Source: Microbacterium elymi
GTDB lineage: Bacteria; Actinomycetota; Actinomycetes; Actinomycetales; Microbacteriaceae
Assembly (NCBI RefSeq): GCF_021582895.2
Contig: NZ_CP091139.2
Span: 2,480,001-2,544,000 of the forward strand
DNA length: 64,000 nt
Direction of reading: 5' to 3'
The notes below the pieces were generated by a model. It searched no databases, was not told the origin of the DNA, and worked only from the letters and a program-made list of their open reading frames with translations. Made by a program: the position numbers and the translations under genes. Position 1 is the first letter of the stretch. Every line of letters starts with the position of its first letter. Positions 41,719-51,194 of the stretch are shown here, one piece after another.

Positions 41719-43808
41719 ATGCGCACAACGCCGTTCGACTCCCTTGACGACTACATCGCCCTGCCCCGCACCGATTCGCTCGCGCTCTCGCCCGACGGGC
41801 GCCGCGCGGTCGTGGCCATCGCGACACTGAACAAGGACGGCACCGGATACGACCGGGCGCTCTGGGAGATCGACGCCACGGGCACGGGCACGGGTGCCTG
41901 CGCCCCGCCGGCTGACCCGCTCGGCCAAGGGCGAGTCGGCCCCGGCCTACACGGCGGACGGAGACCTGCTGTTCCTGTCGGCGCGCCCGGACGGCTCGGG
42001 CTCCGACGACGACCCGGCCCAGCTGTGGCCGTGCCGGCCGGAGGAGGAGAGGCACGGCCGGTCACCCGGCTCGCCGGAGGCGTGTCGGCGATCGAGGCGG
42101 TGGCCGCGGCATCCGATGTCGTGATCGTCCGCGCCCCGCTGCTGCCGTTGGCCGACACTGTCGAGGACGACGCGCGCCTGCGCGCCGAGCGCACGAAGCA
42201 CAAGGTCGCCGCGATCCTGCACGAGGGCTATCCGGTGCGGTACTGGGACCACGACCTCGGCCCGGACGAGCCGCACCTGTTCGCGCTGTCGCTCGACGAG
42301 CTGGCCGATCCGGTCGGCGTCGATCGCGCCGAGGACGAGGATGACGAGAAGGATGCCGCGTCCCGGCCGTATCCGGCGTCGCTGCCGCGCCCGCGCGAGC
42401 TGACGCCGCATCCGGGTCGGTCGGCCGATGCCTTCGGTGTAACGATCACGCCCGACGGCACCACGGTGGTCGCGGCGCTGCAGGCACCCGAAGGGCGGGA
42501 CGAACGCGCGCGGCTGATCGCGATCGAGGTCGCGACAGGCGACCACACGGTGGTGCGCGACGAGCACGAGGTCGACAACGAATCGCCGACGATCTCGCAC
42601 GACGGCACCACACTCGCGTGGGTGCGCACGGTCAAGAGCACGGCCGCCGCCCCTACCGACCAGGAGGTGTGGGTGAGCGGCATCGACGGCTCCGGCGCCC
42701 GTCGCATCGCCGGCGGATGGGATCGCTGGCCGTCGAGCCTCGCCTTCGCCGCCGACGACGCGGCGCTGGTCGTCACCGCCGATCAGGACGGCCGGGGACC
42801 GGTGTTCCGTGTGCCGCTCGACGACACGCCCGTCGCGCAAGCTGACCGACGACGACTTCACGTATCTGAACCCGTCCGTCGACCGCGACAGCGGCGACAT
42901 CGTGGCCCTGCGGACGAATTGGATGCTGCCGCCCCACGCGGTGCGCCTGTCGACCGCCGGGGTGACGGCGCTTCCGTCACCCGTGCCGCTGCCGAGGTGC
43001 CCGCCACGATGACCGAGGTGGAGACCACCGCCGCGGACGGTGCGCGCGTGCGCGGCTGGCTGCGCTGCCGGCCGCCGACGACGGCGGGGCAGAGGCCCCG
43101 GCCCCGCTTGCTGTGGATCCACGGCGGGCCCCTGAACAGCTGGAACGCCTGGAGCTGGCGGTGGAACCCGCAGCTGGCGGTCGCCCGCGGCTACGCGGTC
43201 CTGCCTGCCGGACCCGGCCCTGTCGACCGGCTACGGCCTGGACTTCATCGCGCGCGGGTGGAACAGCTGGGGCGGAAAGCCGTACACCGATCTGATGGCG
43301 ATCACCGACGCGGTGGTCGGGCGCGACGACATCGACGAGACCCGCACGGCGGCGATGGGCGGCTCGTTCGGCGGGTACATGGCGAACTGGGTCGCCGGTC
43401 ACACCGATCGGTTCCGCGCGATCGTCACCCACGCGAGCCTGTGGGCGCTCGACCAGTTCGCCGGCACCACCGACCACTCCGGCTACTGGCAGCGCATCTT
43501 CACCCCGAGGCGATGATCGCCCACTCGCCGCACCGGTTCGTCCGCGACATCCGCACCCCGCTGCTGGTGATCCACGGCGACCGGGACTACCGGGTGCCGA
43601 TCGGGGAGGGCTGCGGCTGTGGTCCGAGCTCAATGAGCATTTCGCCGCCGCGGACGGCACGCTGCCGCACAAGTTCCTGTACTTCCCGGACGAGAACCAC
43701 TGGGTGCTGCGGCCCCAGCACGCGCTGGTCTGGTACCAGACCGTGTTCGCGTTCCTCGACCAGCACGTGCGGGGAGCGGACTGGGTCCGACCGGACCGGA
43801 TCGGCTGA
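41719..43808 (+). CDS. S9-family prolyl oligopeptidase/acylaminoacyl-peptidase
   Basis: This is a serine peptidase of about 696 residues with an N-terminal propeller and a C-terminal alpha/beta-hydrolase domain. Catalytic Ser is in GGSFGGYMAN, Asp in HGDRDYRVP and His in DENHWVLRP. It is among the most broken genes of the window. Seven shifts lie at about 41893, 42035, 42838, 42988, 43205, 43510 and 43612. Three are single-base insertions in GCAGC/GCTGC. Their sum matches the span length, and all catalytic motifs are conserved, which argues against true decay. Confidence 0.8.
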
Positions 43809-43831
43809 CCGCGAGAGGCGGGCGCCGTCGT

Positions 43832-44057
43832 CTACAGGCGGGCCCCGTCGTCGTCCTCGTCGTCCAGGTGCGGCGCCTTGCCGCGCCACGACTCGTACGC
43901 CATGATCCAGCCGATCGACACGATCGCCGCGAGCATCAGACCGAGCCACACGCTGCCCAGGATCACGCCGACCAGCGCGCCGAGGCCGAGGCAGCACGAT
44001 CGTGCCGATGATCCACTGCACGCGGCCGCGCGGCCAGCCCGATCCCGTCGACGCCAT
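43832..44057 (-). CDS. small two-helix membrane protein
   Basis: This is a protein of about 74 residues with two hydrophobic helices (VQWIIGTIVLLGLGALVGVILG and a second ending SIGWIMAYESW) and an acidic tail DDEDDDGARL. One extra base near 43995 is needed to join the halves. It lies 20 bases from the YdeI-like gene on the same strand. No function can be assigned. Confidence 0.6.
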
Positions 44058-44076
44058 GGTTCCAGCGTACTGACGA

Positions 44077-44656
44077 TCAGTGGACGGGCGGTGGGTCGGG
44101 TCGCGCGGCGAGGCGCTCGAGGGCGCGGCGCAGGCGTGCCTCGAACGTCTGCGGCGACGGCGCGGTGATCAGCGGATGCAGGATCGAGTACCGTTCCGCG
44201 CGGCTGAGCGCCTCGAAGGCCGCGCGGCCGCCCGGGAGCGCGTCCAGCGCGCGGAGCAGTGCAGCAGGCGGTTCGGCTTGCCGAACCCGCATACGCGCGA
44301 TCCCACCGTCCATCGGCCCTTGCCCGGTCCACCTCGTCCTGACCGCGCGGGCGCAGCCGACCCTGGTCGGCGAGACGCGCGATGTGCTCGACGTTGCGCG
44401 CGGACCACATCGACCGCGCGCGGCGCGGGGTGAACCGCTGATGGAACGTGGCGGCGTCGCGCGCTCCCTTGGGGCCGTCGATCCAGCCGCTGCACAGTGC
44501 CTCATCGAGCGCCTCGCCGTAGATCAGTCGCGTGGGTGCGGTGGCTCCCTTCTTGGCCAGAACCAGCCACACCCCGTCCGACGTGGACTCGTAGGCGTCC
44601 AGCCACCGCCGCCACGCCGCGGCGTCATCGACGATCAACTCGTCGTCTCTTTCCAT
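44077..44656 (-). CDS. YdeI/OmpD-associated family protein (second, shorter copy)
   Basis: This is a homologue of about 192 residues of the protein at 23372-24046. It shares WLVLAKKG, ALCSGWIDGPKGARD and FTPRRARSMWSARNVEH. One extra base at about 44278 (GCAAGC for GCAGC) should be removed to give YAGSAAEPPAALLRALDALPG. Without this correction the frame fuses with the membrane protein gene downstream. The role is not established. Confidence 0.8.
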
Positions 44657-44696
44657 CCCGTGAGTGTCGCGCCGGCCTCCGACATCCCACAAGGGG

Positions 44697-45656
44697 TCAG
44701 CGGTCTCGGTGGTCCTCGGGGGCCAGGCGCGGTCCGCGGCGAGGCTCGCGGGGTCCGCCGAGCCGGATCAGGCGGATGACGCGCTGCCGATGTCCGGGCC
44801 AGGAGGCCAGCAGCCGCAGCATCCCTTCGTCGTCGGTCCGGTGCCCGGTGAGAGCGAAGCCGACCTCGTGCGCGAGATGGTAGTCGCCCACGCTCACCGC
44901 GTCGGGATCGCCGAACGCACGGATGCGGACCTCGGCCGCGGTCCACGCCCCGATCCCGCGGATCGCCGTCAGGGGCGTGTCGCGGTCGGATGCCGCCTCC
45001 ACTGCCGCGACGAGGGACCGGCCCCGCTTGGCGGCGGTGACGATGGCCCGCGACTGTGGAGGCTCCACGCCCGCGCGATGCCACGCCCACGAGGGGATCG
45101 TCCGCCACTGCTCGATCGTCGGCGGCGCGAACATCGGCACCGGCGTCGGGCCGGGCACGCGCTCGCCGAACCAGGTGACGAGTCGCCGCCAGGCGCCGAA
45201 TGCCTGCAGGCCCGTGACCTTCTGCTCGAGCACGGCGACTGCCAGGGCGTCGAACGTGAGGTCGGTGCGGCTCAGGCGCAGCCCGGGGTGGCGGCGATGC
45301 AGGTCGGCGACGAGCGGATGGGCAGCCGGCTCGAATGCGTCCCGATCGTCGAGCGCCCCGCACAGGGCCGGCACCTGGGCCAGGGCCCAGGCGGCGCCTG
45401 GCCCCCACGCGGCGGCGCGCACCGTGCCCGGCGCCGTCTCGCGCAACGCGAGCGCGGCGATGCCCTCCGGCGTCCGGGACGCGCGCCAGATCACCGACCC
45501 GGCGACGGTCATCGTGGGGTCGCGCGGCCCGCGGCGGTGGATCCCGATGGTGGCATGCAAATCGAGGGGATGCGGCGGCCGGTACTCCGTCTCGCGCGGA
45601 GCGCCGGCATCCGGACCAGGGTCGCGCACGCGCGCGACGTTCGCTCCCGGATGCAT
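44697..45656 (-). CDS. DNA-3-methyladenine glycosylase II (AlkA-type, HhH-GPD)
   Basis: This is an intact protein of about 319 residues for repair of alkylated bases. The helix-hairpin-helix GPD motif is visible in TAIRGIGAWTAAEVRI, with the likely catalytic Asp in VSVGDYHLAHEVG. VLEQKVTGLQAFGAWRRL matches the central helices. Several in-frame starts are possible; TVAGSVIW near residue 50 is typical of where homology begins. It is divergent from the VapBC locus. Confidence 0.85.
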   Translation of the reverse strand: MHPGANVARVRDPGPDAGAPRETEYRPPHPLDLHATIGIHRRGPRDPTMTVAGSVIWRASRTPEGIAALALRETAPGTVRAAAWGPGAAWALAQVPALCGALDDRDAFEPAAHPLVADLHRRHPGLRLSRTDLTFDALAVAVLEQKVTGLQAFGAWRRLVTWFGERVPGPTPVPMFAPPTIEQWRTIPSWAWHRAGVEPPQSRAIVTAAKRGRSLVAAVEAASDRDTPLTAIRGIGAWTAAEVRIRAFGDPDAVSVGDYHLAHEVGFALTGHRTDDEGMLRLLASWPGHRQRVIRLIRLGGPREPRRGPRLAPEDHRDR

Positions 45657-45700
45657 GGACCCACCCTACGCGCGGTCGCCGACGGCGCCGCGGAGCCGGT

Positions 45701-45731
45701 CTGCATCATGCCTGCATCGGCTATGATGCAG
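45701..45731. promoter_or_regulatory. VapB autoregulatory operator, palindrome CTGCATCAT-N13-ATGATGCAG
   Basis: A perfect 9-bp inverted repeat with a 13-base spacer ends two bases before the antitoxin start codon. This position is typical for toxin-antitoxin autoregulation by the VapB (or VapBC) complex. Confidence 0.75.
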
Positions 45732-45733
45732 AC

Positions 45734-45964
45734 ATGCGCACCACCGTCGACCTTCCCCCCGCCGTGCACCGCCGCGTCAAGGAGATGGCCAGAGAAAAGG
45801 GCGGCTCGGTGTCCGGTGTGATCGCCGACCTCACCATCCGCGGCCTCGCACAGCTCGGTGCACCGGTCGAGATCGAGTTCGATCCACGCACGCGCCTGCC
45901 GGCGGTCAGCATCGGCCGGCGGATCACGGACGGCGACGTCGTGCGGCTGCTGGATGAGGAGTGA
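45734..45964 (+). CDS. vapB: VapB-type antitoxin (ribbon-helix-helix)
   Basis: This is a 76-residue antitoxin. The N-terminus MRTTVDLPPAVHRRVKEM and KGGSVSGVIADLTIRGL are the ribbon-helix-helix DNA-binding part. The C-terminus VRLLDEE overlaps the toxin start (GTGA). It is expected to bind the palindrome immediately upstream and to neutralise the PIN toxin. Confidence 0.85.
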   Translation: MRTTVDLPPAVHRRVKEMAREKGGSVSGVIADLTIRGLAQLGAPVEIEFDPRTRLPAVSIGRRITDGDVVRLLDEE

Positions 45965-46358
45965 GCGTCTTCCTGCTCGATGCGAATGTGCTCATCGCGC
46001 TGACGGTCGTGGAGCACGAGCATCATGAACGGGCGGTGACCTGGTTCGCCGGAATCGACCGATTCGCGCTCTGCCCCATCGTCGAAGGAGCGCTCGTGCG
46101 TTTCCTGCTGCGGCTGGGGGAGAGCGCCGATGTCGCGCAAGCGCGTGCTCATCGGAGTCCATCAGCATCCCAAAGCCGAGTTCTGGCCGGATGCCGTCTC
46201 CTATGCCGACGGCAATCTGTCGGAGGTGCGTGGGCACCGTCAGGTGACAGATGCGTATCTCCTTTCCCTGGCGCGCAGGCATCCCCGATGGCATGCTCGC
46301 GACGATGGATGAGGGACTCGCGGCCCTCGGGGACCGGGCCCTGCTGCTGCCCGCGTGA
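45961..46358 (+). CDS. vapC: VapC-type PIN-domain ribonuclease toxin
   Basis: This is a PIN-domain toxin of about 132 residues with the GTG start overlapping the antitoxin stop. The acidic active-site residues are visible in FLLDANVLIAL, in LVRFLLRLGE, and in TDAYLLSLA. Two extra bases lie at about 46139 (GCAAGC for GCAGC) and 46278 (GCAGGC for GCAGC). Correction gives DVAQRVLIGVHQHP and LARSIPDGMLATMDEGLA, ending ALLLPA. The toxin appears intact and probably cleaves RNA. Confidence 0.8.
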
Positions 46359-46372
46359 GCGTTGCCCCCCGG

Positions 46373-46388
46373 TTACAGATGACTTAGA
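46373..46388 (-). promoter_or_regulatory. MarR operator upstream of the first demethylase unit (site D)
   Basis: On the reverse strand this reads TCTAAGTCATCTGTAA, matching 12 of 16 positions of TACCAG-N3-TCTGTAA, the sequence found twice in front of the MarR gene at 50586-50620. It lies 39 bases before the start of the gene at 46427, a normal promoter position. Confidence 0.55.
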
Positions 46389-46426
46389 CTGTTTCATATC
46401 ACTGATGGCGAGCGAGGGAGCCCGAC

Positions 46427-47762
46427 ATGGCATGGGAGTTCGTAAGTCTGGAACAGGGGATCGCTCAGGCAGGGTCTCCGATCCGGCTGCTCTGGAAGCC
46501 GGAAGCCGGCCCGTGGGCGCCGCCGGTCGTCGAGGGCGAGTACGTGGGCTGGCGCCAGGAACAGGATGCCTGGCGCAGCACGGTCGCGCTCTCGGACCTT
46601 TCGTACCACATGTCCGACACGTTCCTACGGGGCTCGGGCGCGGCGCGACTGCTCAGCGACGTGAGTGCCAACAACATCGAGGACTTCGCAATCGGGCGGG
46701 CGAAGCAGTTCGTGCCGGTCGCCGCCGACGGCAACATCGTCACCGACGGCATCCTGCTGCGCGACGGCGAGGAGTCCTACGTGCTCAGCGGCGTCGAGGC
46801 AGCCCAGCACTGGGTGACGTTCCACGCGCAGCAGGGCGGGTACGACGTCGAGTTCTCCACCGATCCCGATCGTTCCTTCATGCCCGGTGACCCCCGACTG
46901 TTCCGGCTGCAGGTGCAGGGGCCGCGTGCGCTCGACGTCGTGCACCGTGCGTTCGGGGGGCCTCTGCCCGAGACGAAGTTCTTCCACTCGACACCGGTGG
47001 AACTGCGCGGCGCCACGTTCCGGGCTCTGCGGCATGGGATGGCCGGCCAGCCCGGTTACGAGTTCATCGGCGATTATGCCGACCACGACCGTGTGAAGGA
47101 GGCGCTTCTGGCTGCCGGCGAGCAGTCCGGCATCGTTCACATCGGCGCGCTCGCGTACGCCACCAACGGCGTGGAGAGCGGCTGGATCCCCACCCCGACG
47201 CCCGCGATCTACACGGATCCGGCGCTTGCCGGGCTTCGGGCGAGCGTCAACCTGTTCTCGTACGAGGGGCAGAATCCGCTCTACGGCAGCTTCTACTCGG
47301 ACGATCTCGCCGACTACTACACGTCTCCGTGGGAGCTGGGCTACGGACGGTCGATCTCGTTCGCGCACGACTTCATCGGGCGGGATGCGCTGCAGGCTGC
47401 GAAGGACGCCCCGCACCGCGCGAAGGTCACCCTGGCGTTCGACGCAAGCCGACGCCGAGCGGGTCTTCGGCGCCGACCCCGGCTACCTCAACGATTATGG
47501 CCGCCACCGCATCGAGCAGAACGGCGAACTCGTCGGGCTGACCTTCCAGACCATCAACAGCGACCCCGAGCGCACGGTGCTGGGGCTCGCGCTCGTCGAT
47601 GCCGCCGTCGCCGAGCCGGGCACGAGCGTCGAGGTGGTCTGGGGGCGGCATCCCGGCCACGGCACCGCGCCCGACGCCGATCTCGGGTTCCCGCGCCTAC
47701 GCGCCACGGTGCTGCCGGCGCCCTACAACGAGTACGCCCGCACGGCGTACCGGCAGGACTGA
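46427..47762 (+). CDS. GcvT/LigM-type tetrahydrofolate-dependent methyltransferase (copy 1)
   Basis: This protein of about 445 residues belongs to the aminomethyltransferase fold used by vanillate O-demethylase LigM and DmdA. The N-terminal domain has WRSTVALSDLSYHMSD and SANNIEDFAIGRAKQFV. The middle has QVQGPRALDVVHRAFGG and MAGQPGYEFIG. The C-terminus has HDFIGRDALQAAK and PGHGTAPDADLGFPRLRAT. One extra base at about 47443 (GCAAGC for GCAGC) should be removed to give LAFDAADAERVF. It is the first gene of the 46.4-49.1 kb unit and should transfer a methyl group from a methoxylated substrate to tetrahydrofolate. It is closest to copy 4. Confidence 0.8.
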
Positions 47763-47770
47763 GGCCCGCC

Positions 47771-49133
47771 GTGGCGAGCGACCGCAGGGCACTCTACGAA
47801 CAGATGCGAGAGCACCCGCAGGGCGCGCTCGGCATCGACCGTCCGGCGATCTTCAGTCCGGCTGCGGCCGCGCAGGACGAGGGCAACGACCGAACGACGA
47901 TCAAGCGGTTCGGGCCGCTGTACCTCCCATCGGAGTACACGAACTGGGCGGATGAGGCATCCGCCCACGTGAAGACCGCTTACCTCGGTGACTGGTCGTC
48001 GCTCGCGAAGATCGTCGTGCGTGGCCCCGACGCGCACGCCTTCCTGAGCCAGCTCGGCATGAATGACCTGTCGCGCTTCGAGATCGGCCAGATCAAGCAC
48101 CACGTGCAAGCTCGACGAGCACGGATGGGTCGCGTCGGAGGGCATCCTCCTCCGGCTCGCCGACGACGAGTTCCTCTTCACAGCCGGCTCAGGGGACTGG
48201 CTGCTCTGGCAGCTGAACCAGGGGACGTGGGATGCCGCGGTCCGGGACATCAGCCCGGATAGATTCATCTTCGGCATCCAGGGTCCGACGTCGATTCATG
48301 TGCTGGAGACCGTTCTTGCTGATTCGCTGCGCGAGGTCCGTTTCAACCGCAGCCGCTCGGCGACGCTCGGCGGTGTGCACGTGCAGATCCTGCGTGCGGG
48401 GATCTCCGCCGAGCTCGGGTACGAGGTGCACGGGCCAGCGGATGCCGCCGACAAGATCTGGCGGCTCATCCGCGATGCGGGCGCGCCGTTCGGCCTGCGC
48501 CAGCTCGGCATCCGCGCGCAGCCGGTCCAACACATCGAGGCCGGCATCGCCACCAACGGGCTGGACTATTTCCCGTCGTCGGCGATCACGCCCGGCGCGG
48601 CGTGGCAGTTCCGACGTGGCGGGGTCGAGGGAAGTTTTGTGCCGACGAACGGGTTCGCCGACTACTTCCGCAAGCCGGTCGAACTCGGATGGCACGTGCG
48701 CGGCGACTTTACGCATGACTTCCTCGGAAAGGACGCGTTGCTGGCTGACCGCACTGCCGGCGACCCGCCGCGCGTGCTCGCGGGACTTGTGTGGAACAGC
48801 GAGGATGTCGCCGCGCTGCTCGCCGCGGGGCTGTCCGACGGGCCGCTGCCCGAGCCGATGGAGCTGCCGCGGGTCGCCGGGCCTGCTTTCGACACAGTCC
48901 TCGTCCGTGGTCGACCGGTCGGTGTCGCGACGGGCCGCACGCTCAGCCCGACGTTGCGAAAGACGATCTCGCTTGCCACGATCGCGCGTCAGCACAGCGT
49001 GGTCGGCACCGAGGTCACGGTCGTCTGGGGCCGCCCCGGCACCCCGCAGCGCGAGGTGCGCGCGGTCGTCGCGCCCCTCCCGTTCCGGCCGGACAACCGG
49101 CGCGTGGACGTCACGACTCTGCCCACGACCTGA
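47771..49133 (+). CDS. GcvT/LigM-type tetrahydrofolate-dependent methyltransferase (copy 2)
   Basis: This is a divergent homologue of about 454 residues with a GTG start 8 bases after copy 1. It has LGMNDLSRFEIGQIKHHVQLDEHGW, GISAELGYEVHG and HDFLGKDALLADR. The C-terminal part lacks the PDADLGFP motif shared by copies 1 and 4. It is the most distant of the four copies. One extra base at about 48107 (GCAAGC for GCAGC) breaks the frame. It could form a heteromer with copy 1 or act on a different substrate. Confidence 0.75.
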
Positions 49134-49180
49134 CCGGCCGGAACGCGAAGCGCGGTGACGCGACGAAATGCCGGCCGGTC

Positions 49181-50538
49181 TCAGCGGTTGCCGGATCCCT
49201 GCGTGCTCTCGCTGAACGGGCGGTTGATCACAGTGGCGCGCACCGTAGTCTGCGCGTGCCGCTCGATCGCCCGGTTGTTCGAGCCGCCGTTCGGCTCGCC
49301 CCAGGTCAGCACGACCTCGTCACCCGGCTGTGCGTCGGCGTCGAGTGATCCGAGTGAGATCCAGGACCGCGTGTTCGAAGAGTAGATCGACAGGTTCATG
49401 CTGCCGATGTGACGGCCGTCCTTCTCCACCCGGTCGAACTGGCAGGCGGTGTACGTCGACATCGGGGTGTCGAGGTACTTGTAGCGCTGGTCGCCCTCGT
49501 TGTACATGCTCGCGAAGATCTTTGCCACGTCATCCTGGTTCCACTCCACCCAGGCCTTGTGCCGGTGCGGTTCGTCGATGCGTGCCTCCAACGCCTCGCG
49601 CCCGATGAAGTCATGATCGAACTTGGCGATGTGCGTGTAGCCGAGATCCCACGGGGTGACGTAGTAGTCCTCGATGCGATCCGAGACGAAGCTGCCGCCA
49701 AGAGCCAGTCGGCCCTCGAACGAGTTGCCGTTGTGCCAGCGCCGGAAGTCGGCCAGCTCTGGCTCGAATACACGGCCGGCAGCGTATTGGCGATCCACCC
49801 CGATTCGGTGGCGACGGATGCGTACGCGCGCCCGCCGATCTGGGTGATGCCGAACTCGGCCCCGGCCTGGAGGAGTGTGTCGCGCACGCCTTCGAAGTCT
49901 TCGTACGGACCGAAGAACTCGAGCCCGGGGAACCCAGACATCCGGTGATTCAGTGCGGTCGCCTCGTAACGTCCGATCTTGAACCGGCCCATGTGGAAGA
50001 ACTTGATCTCGGGCAGCGGGCCGCCGTTGACCTTCTCCAGGATCTCGCCGGCGGTCGGGCCCTGCAGCTCAAGCCGATAGAGCTCGCGTGTGCGGGGCAC
50101 GATGATCGCGCGCTCGTCCCGACGGAGCTCGACGTTCCAGCTGCCAGTCTCGGCGTGGAACTGCACCCAGCTCAATGCCGGCGGCCGGCCCACGATGCGC
50201 ACCAGGTCCTCGCCGAGGCAGAACAGGATGGCGTCTCCGATCATGTTGCCGTCCGGACCCACCGCTATCAGCTGCTTCGCCTTCATCGGGCCGAATCCGC
50301 GGAACGTGTTCGCGCCCAGGTGCGCGAGCAGCCGGAACACGTCCGGTCCCTGCACGATGAGGTCGGGCATGTGCTGCGACAGGTCCATCAGTGCCGCGCT
50401 CGTGCGCCACGATTCCTGCTCGTCGCGCCAGTTGGTGAACTCGGAGGTCACCGGGAATATGAACGATCCGCTTCTTCCGCTCGCGCAGGGCTGGAGGGGT
50501 CCGCCGGCTGCCTGGATCGTGTCTTCGAGAGTGGGCAT
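49181..50538 (-). CDS. GcvT/LigM-type tetrahydrofolate-dependent methyltransferase (copy 3)
   Basis: This is a homologue of about 452 residues starting MPTLEDTIQAAGGPL. It has SEFTNWRDEQESWRTSAALMD, GFGPMKAKQLIAVG and DHDFIGREALEARIDEPH. The end is TTVRATVINRPFSE. One missing base at about 49772 should be restored to give PAVYS and EPELADFRRWHNG; this site is not a GCAGC motif. It is divergent from the MarR gene at 50669, with the two operator copies between them. The Trp/His-rich segments conserved with the others suggest the same chemistry. Confidence 0.75.
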
Positions 50539-50585
50539 GTCATCCCTTCGGGTTTCGCCCGCGTCGGTGCGGGCGGACACTAGGT

Positions 50586-50620
50586 TACCAGACATCTGTA
50601 ATAATACCAGCGTTCTGTAA
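50586..50620. promoter_or_regulatory. duplicated MarR operator (sites A and B)
   Basis: TACCAG-ACA-TCTGTAA (50586-50601) and TACCAG-CGT-TCTGTAA (50605-50620) are two near-identical 16-bp sites 19 bases apart. Each is itself partly palindromic (CAGA/TCTG, TTAC/GTAA). They lie between copy 3 (minus) and the MarR gene (plus), as expected for an autoregulator of both genes. Confidence 0.75.
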
Positions 50621-50668
50621 CCATTCCGTTCGTGGATAATGTTGTCAGACGACGAACAGGAGTCCCGC

Positions 50669-51154
50669 ATGCCGCAAGACGAACCCTCTGCCTGGCTCGA
50701 CGGGCTCCCGTACCGGCTGTGGCGGGCGAATCAGGCCCTGCACCAGCGGATCGTGAACGACATCGAGGATCTCGGCGTGACGGTCACCCAGCTCGGCATC
50801 TGCGTGCACCTCGACGAGCTCGGCCACATGTCGGCATCCGATCTCGCCCGGCTGTTCCGGCTCACGCCGCAGAGCGTCACCACCGCGCTGAACCATCTGG
50901 AGAAGCTGGGGTGGGTCACGCGGTTGCCGCACCCCGTGCACAAGCGCGTGATCTGGTACGAACTCACCGAGGCGGGGCTTGCCGGCGCGGACGAGGGCCG
51001 GACCCGGGTAGCGGCGGTGAACCACGAGATCGACGCGGTGCTGGATGCCACGCACCAGGCCGCTCTGCGAGAGACCCTGACGATCCTCACCACGACGTTC
51101 GACGGCGTCGAGGTTCCCATCGGCACGATGTGGCCGGTCACCGGCTCGCGCTGA
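50669..51154 (+). CDS. MarR-family regulator of the demethylation cluster
   Basis: This is a regulator of about 161 residues with a MarR winged helix: VTVTQLGICVHLDELGHMS, LARLFRLTPQSVTTALNHLEKLGWV, and the wing LPHPVHKRVIWYELT. ATG 50669 follows CAGGAG at a good distance; an in-frame ATG at 50639 also exists. It is intact. Operators A and B are directly upstream, and related sites lie before 46427 and purU, so it probably controls the whole demethylation regulon. Confidence 0.85.
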   Translation: MPQDEPSAWLDGLPYRLWRANQALHQRIVNDIEDLGVTVTQLGICVHLDELGHMSASDLARLFRLTPQSVTTALNHLEKLGWVTRLPHPVHKRVIWYELTEAGLAGADEGRTRVAAVNHEIDAVLDATHQAALRETLTILTTTFDGVEVPIGTMWPVTGSR

Positions 51155-51194
51155 GGGCGACGAGCGGTCAGGACGGCGGTCGGCCGGCCGTCTG

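Noticed and set aside
41719..43808. S9 peptidase as a pseudogene because of seven frame breaks.
   Set aside because: Catalytic Ser, Asp and His motifs and overall length are conserved, and three of the breaks are of the same GCWGC insertion type as in essential-looking genes.
43832..44692. An apparent fusion of the YdeI-like gene with a membrane protein.
   Set aside because: Extra bases at about 44278 and 43995 create it. Correct frames stop at 44077 and start anew at 44057.
46427..48262. An apparent 611-codon fusion of the first two methyltransferase genes.
   Set aside because: It arises because one extra base at about 47443 places the end of copy 1 in the wrong frame. The correct copy 1 frame stops at 47762 and copy 2 has its own GTG start.
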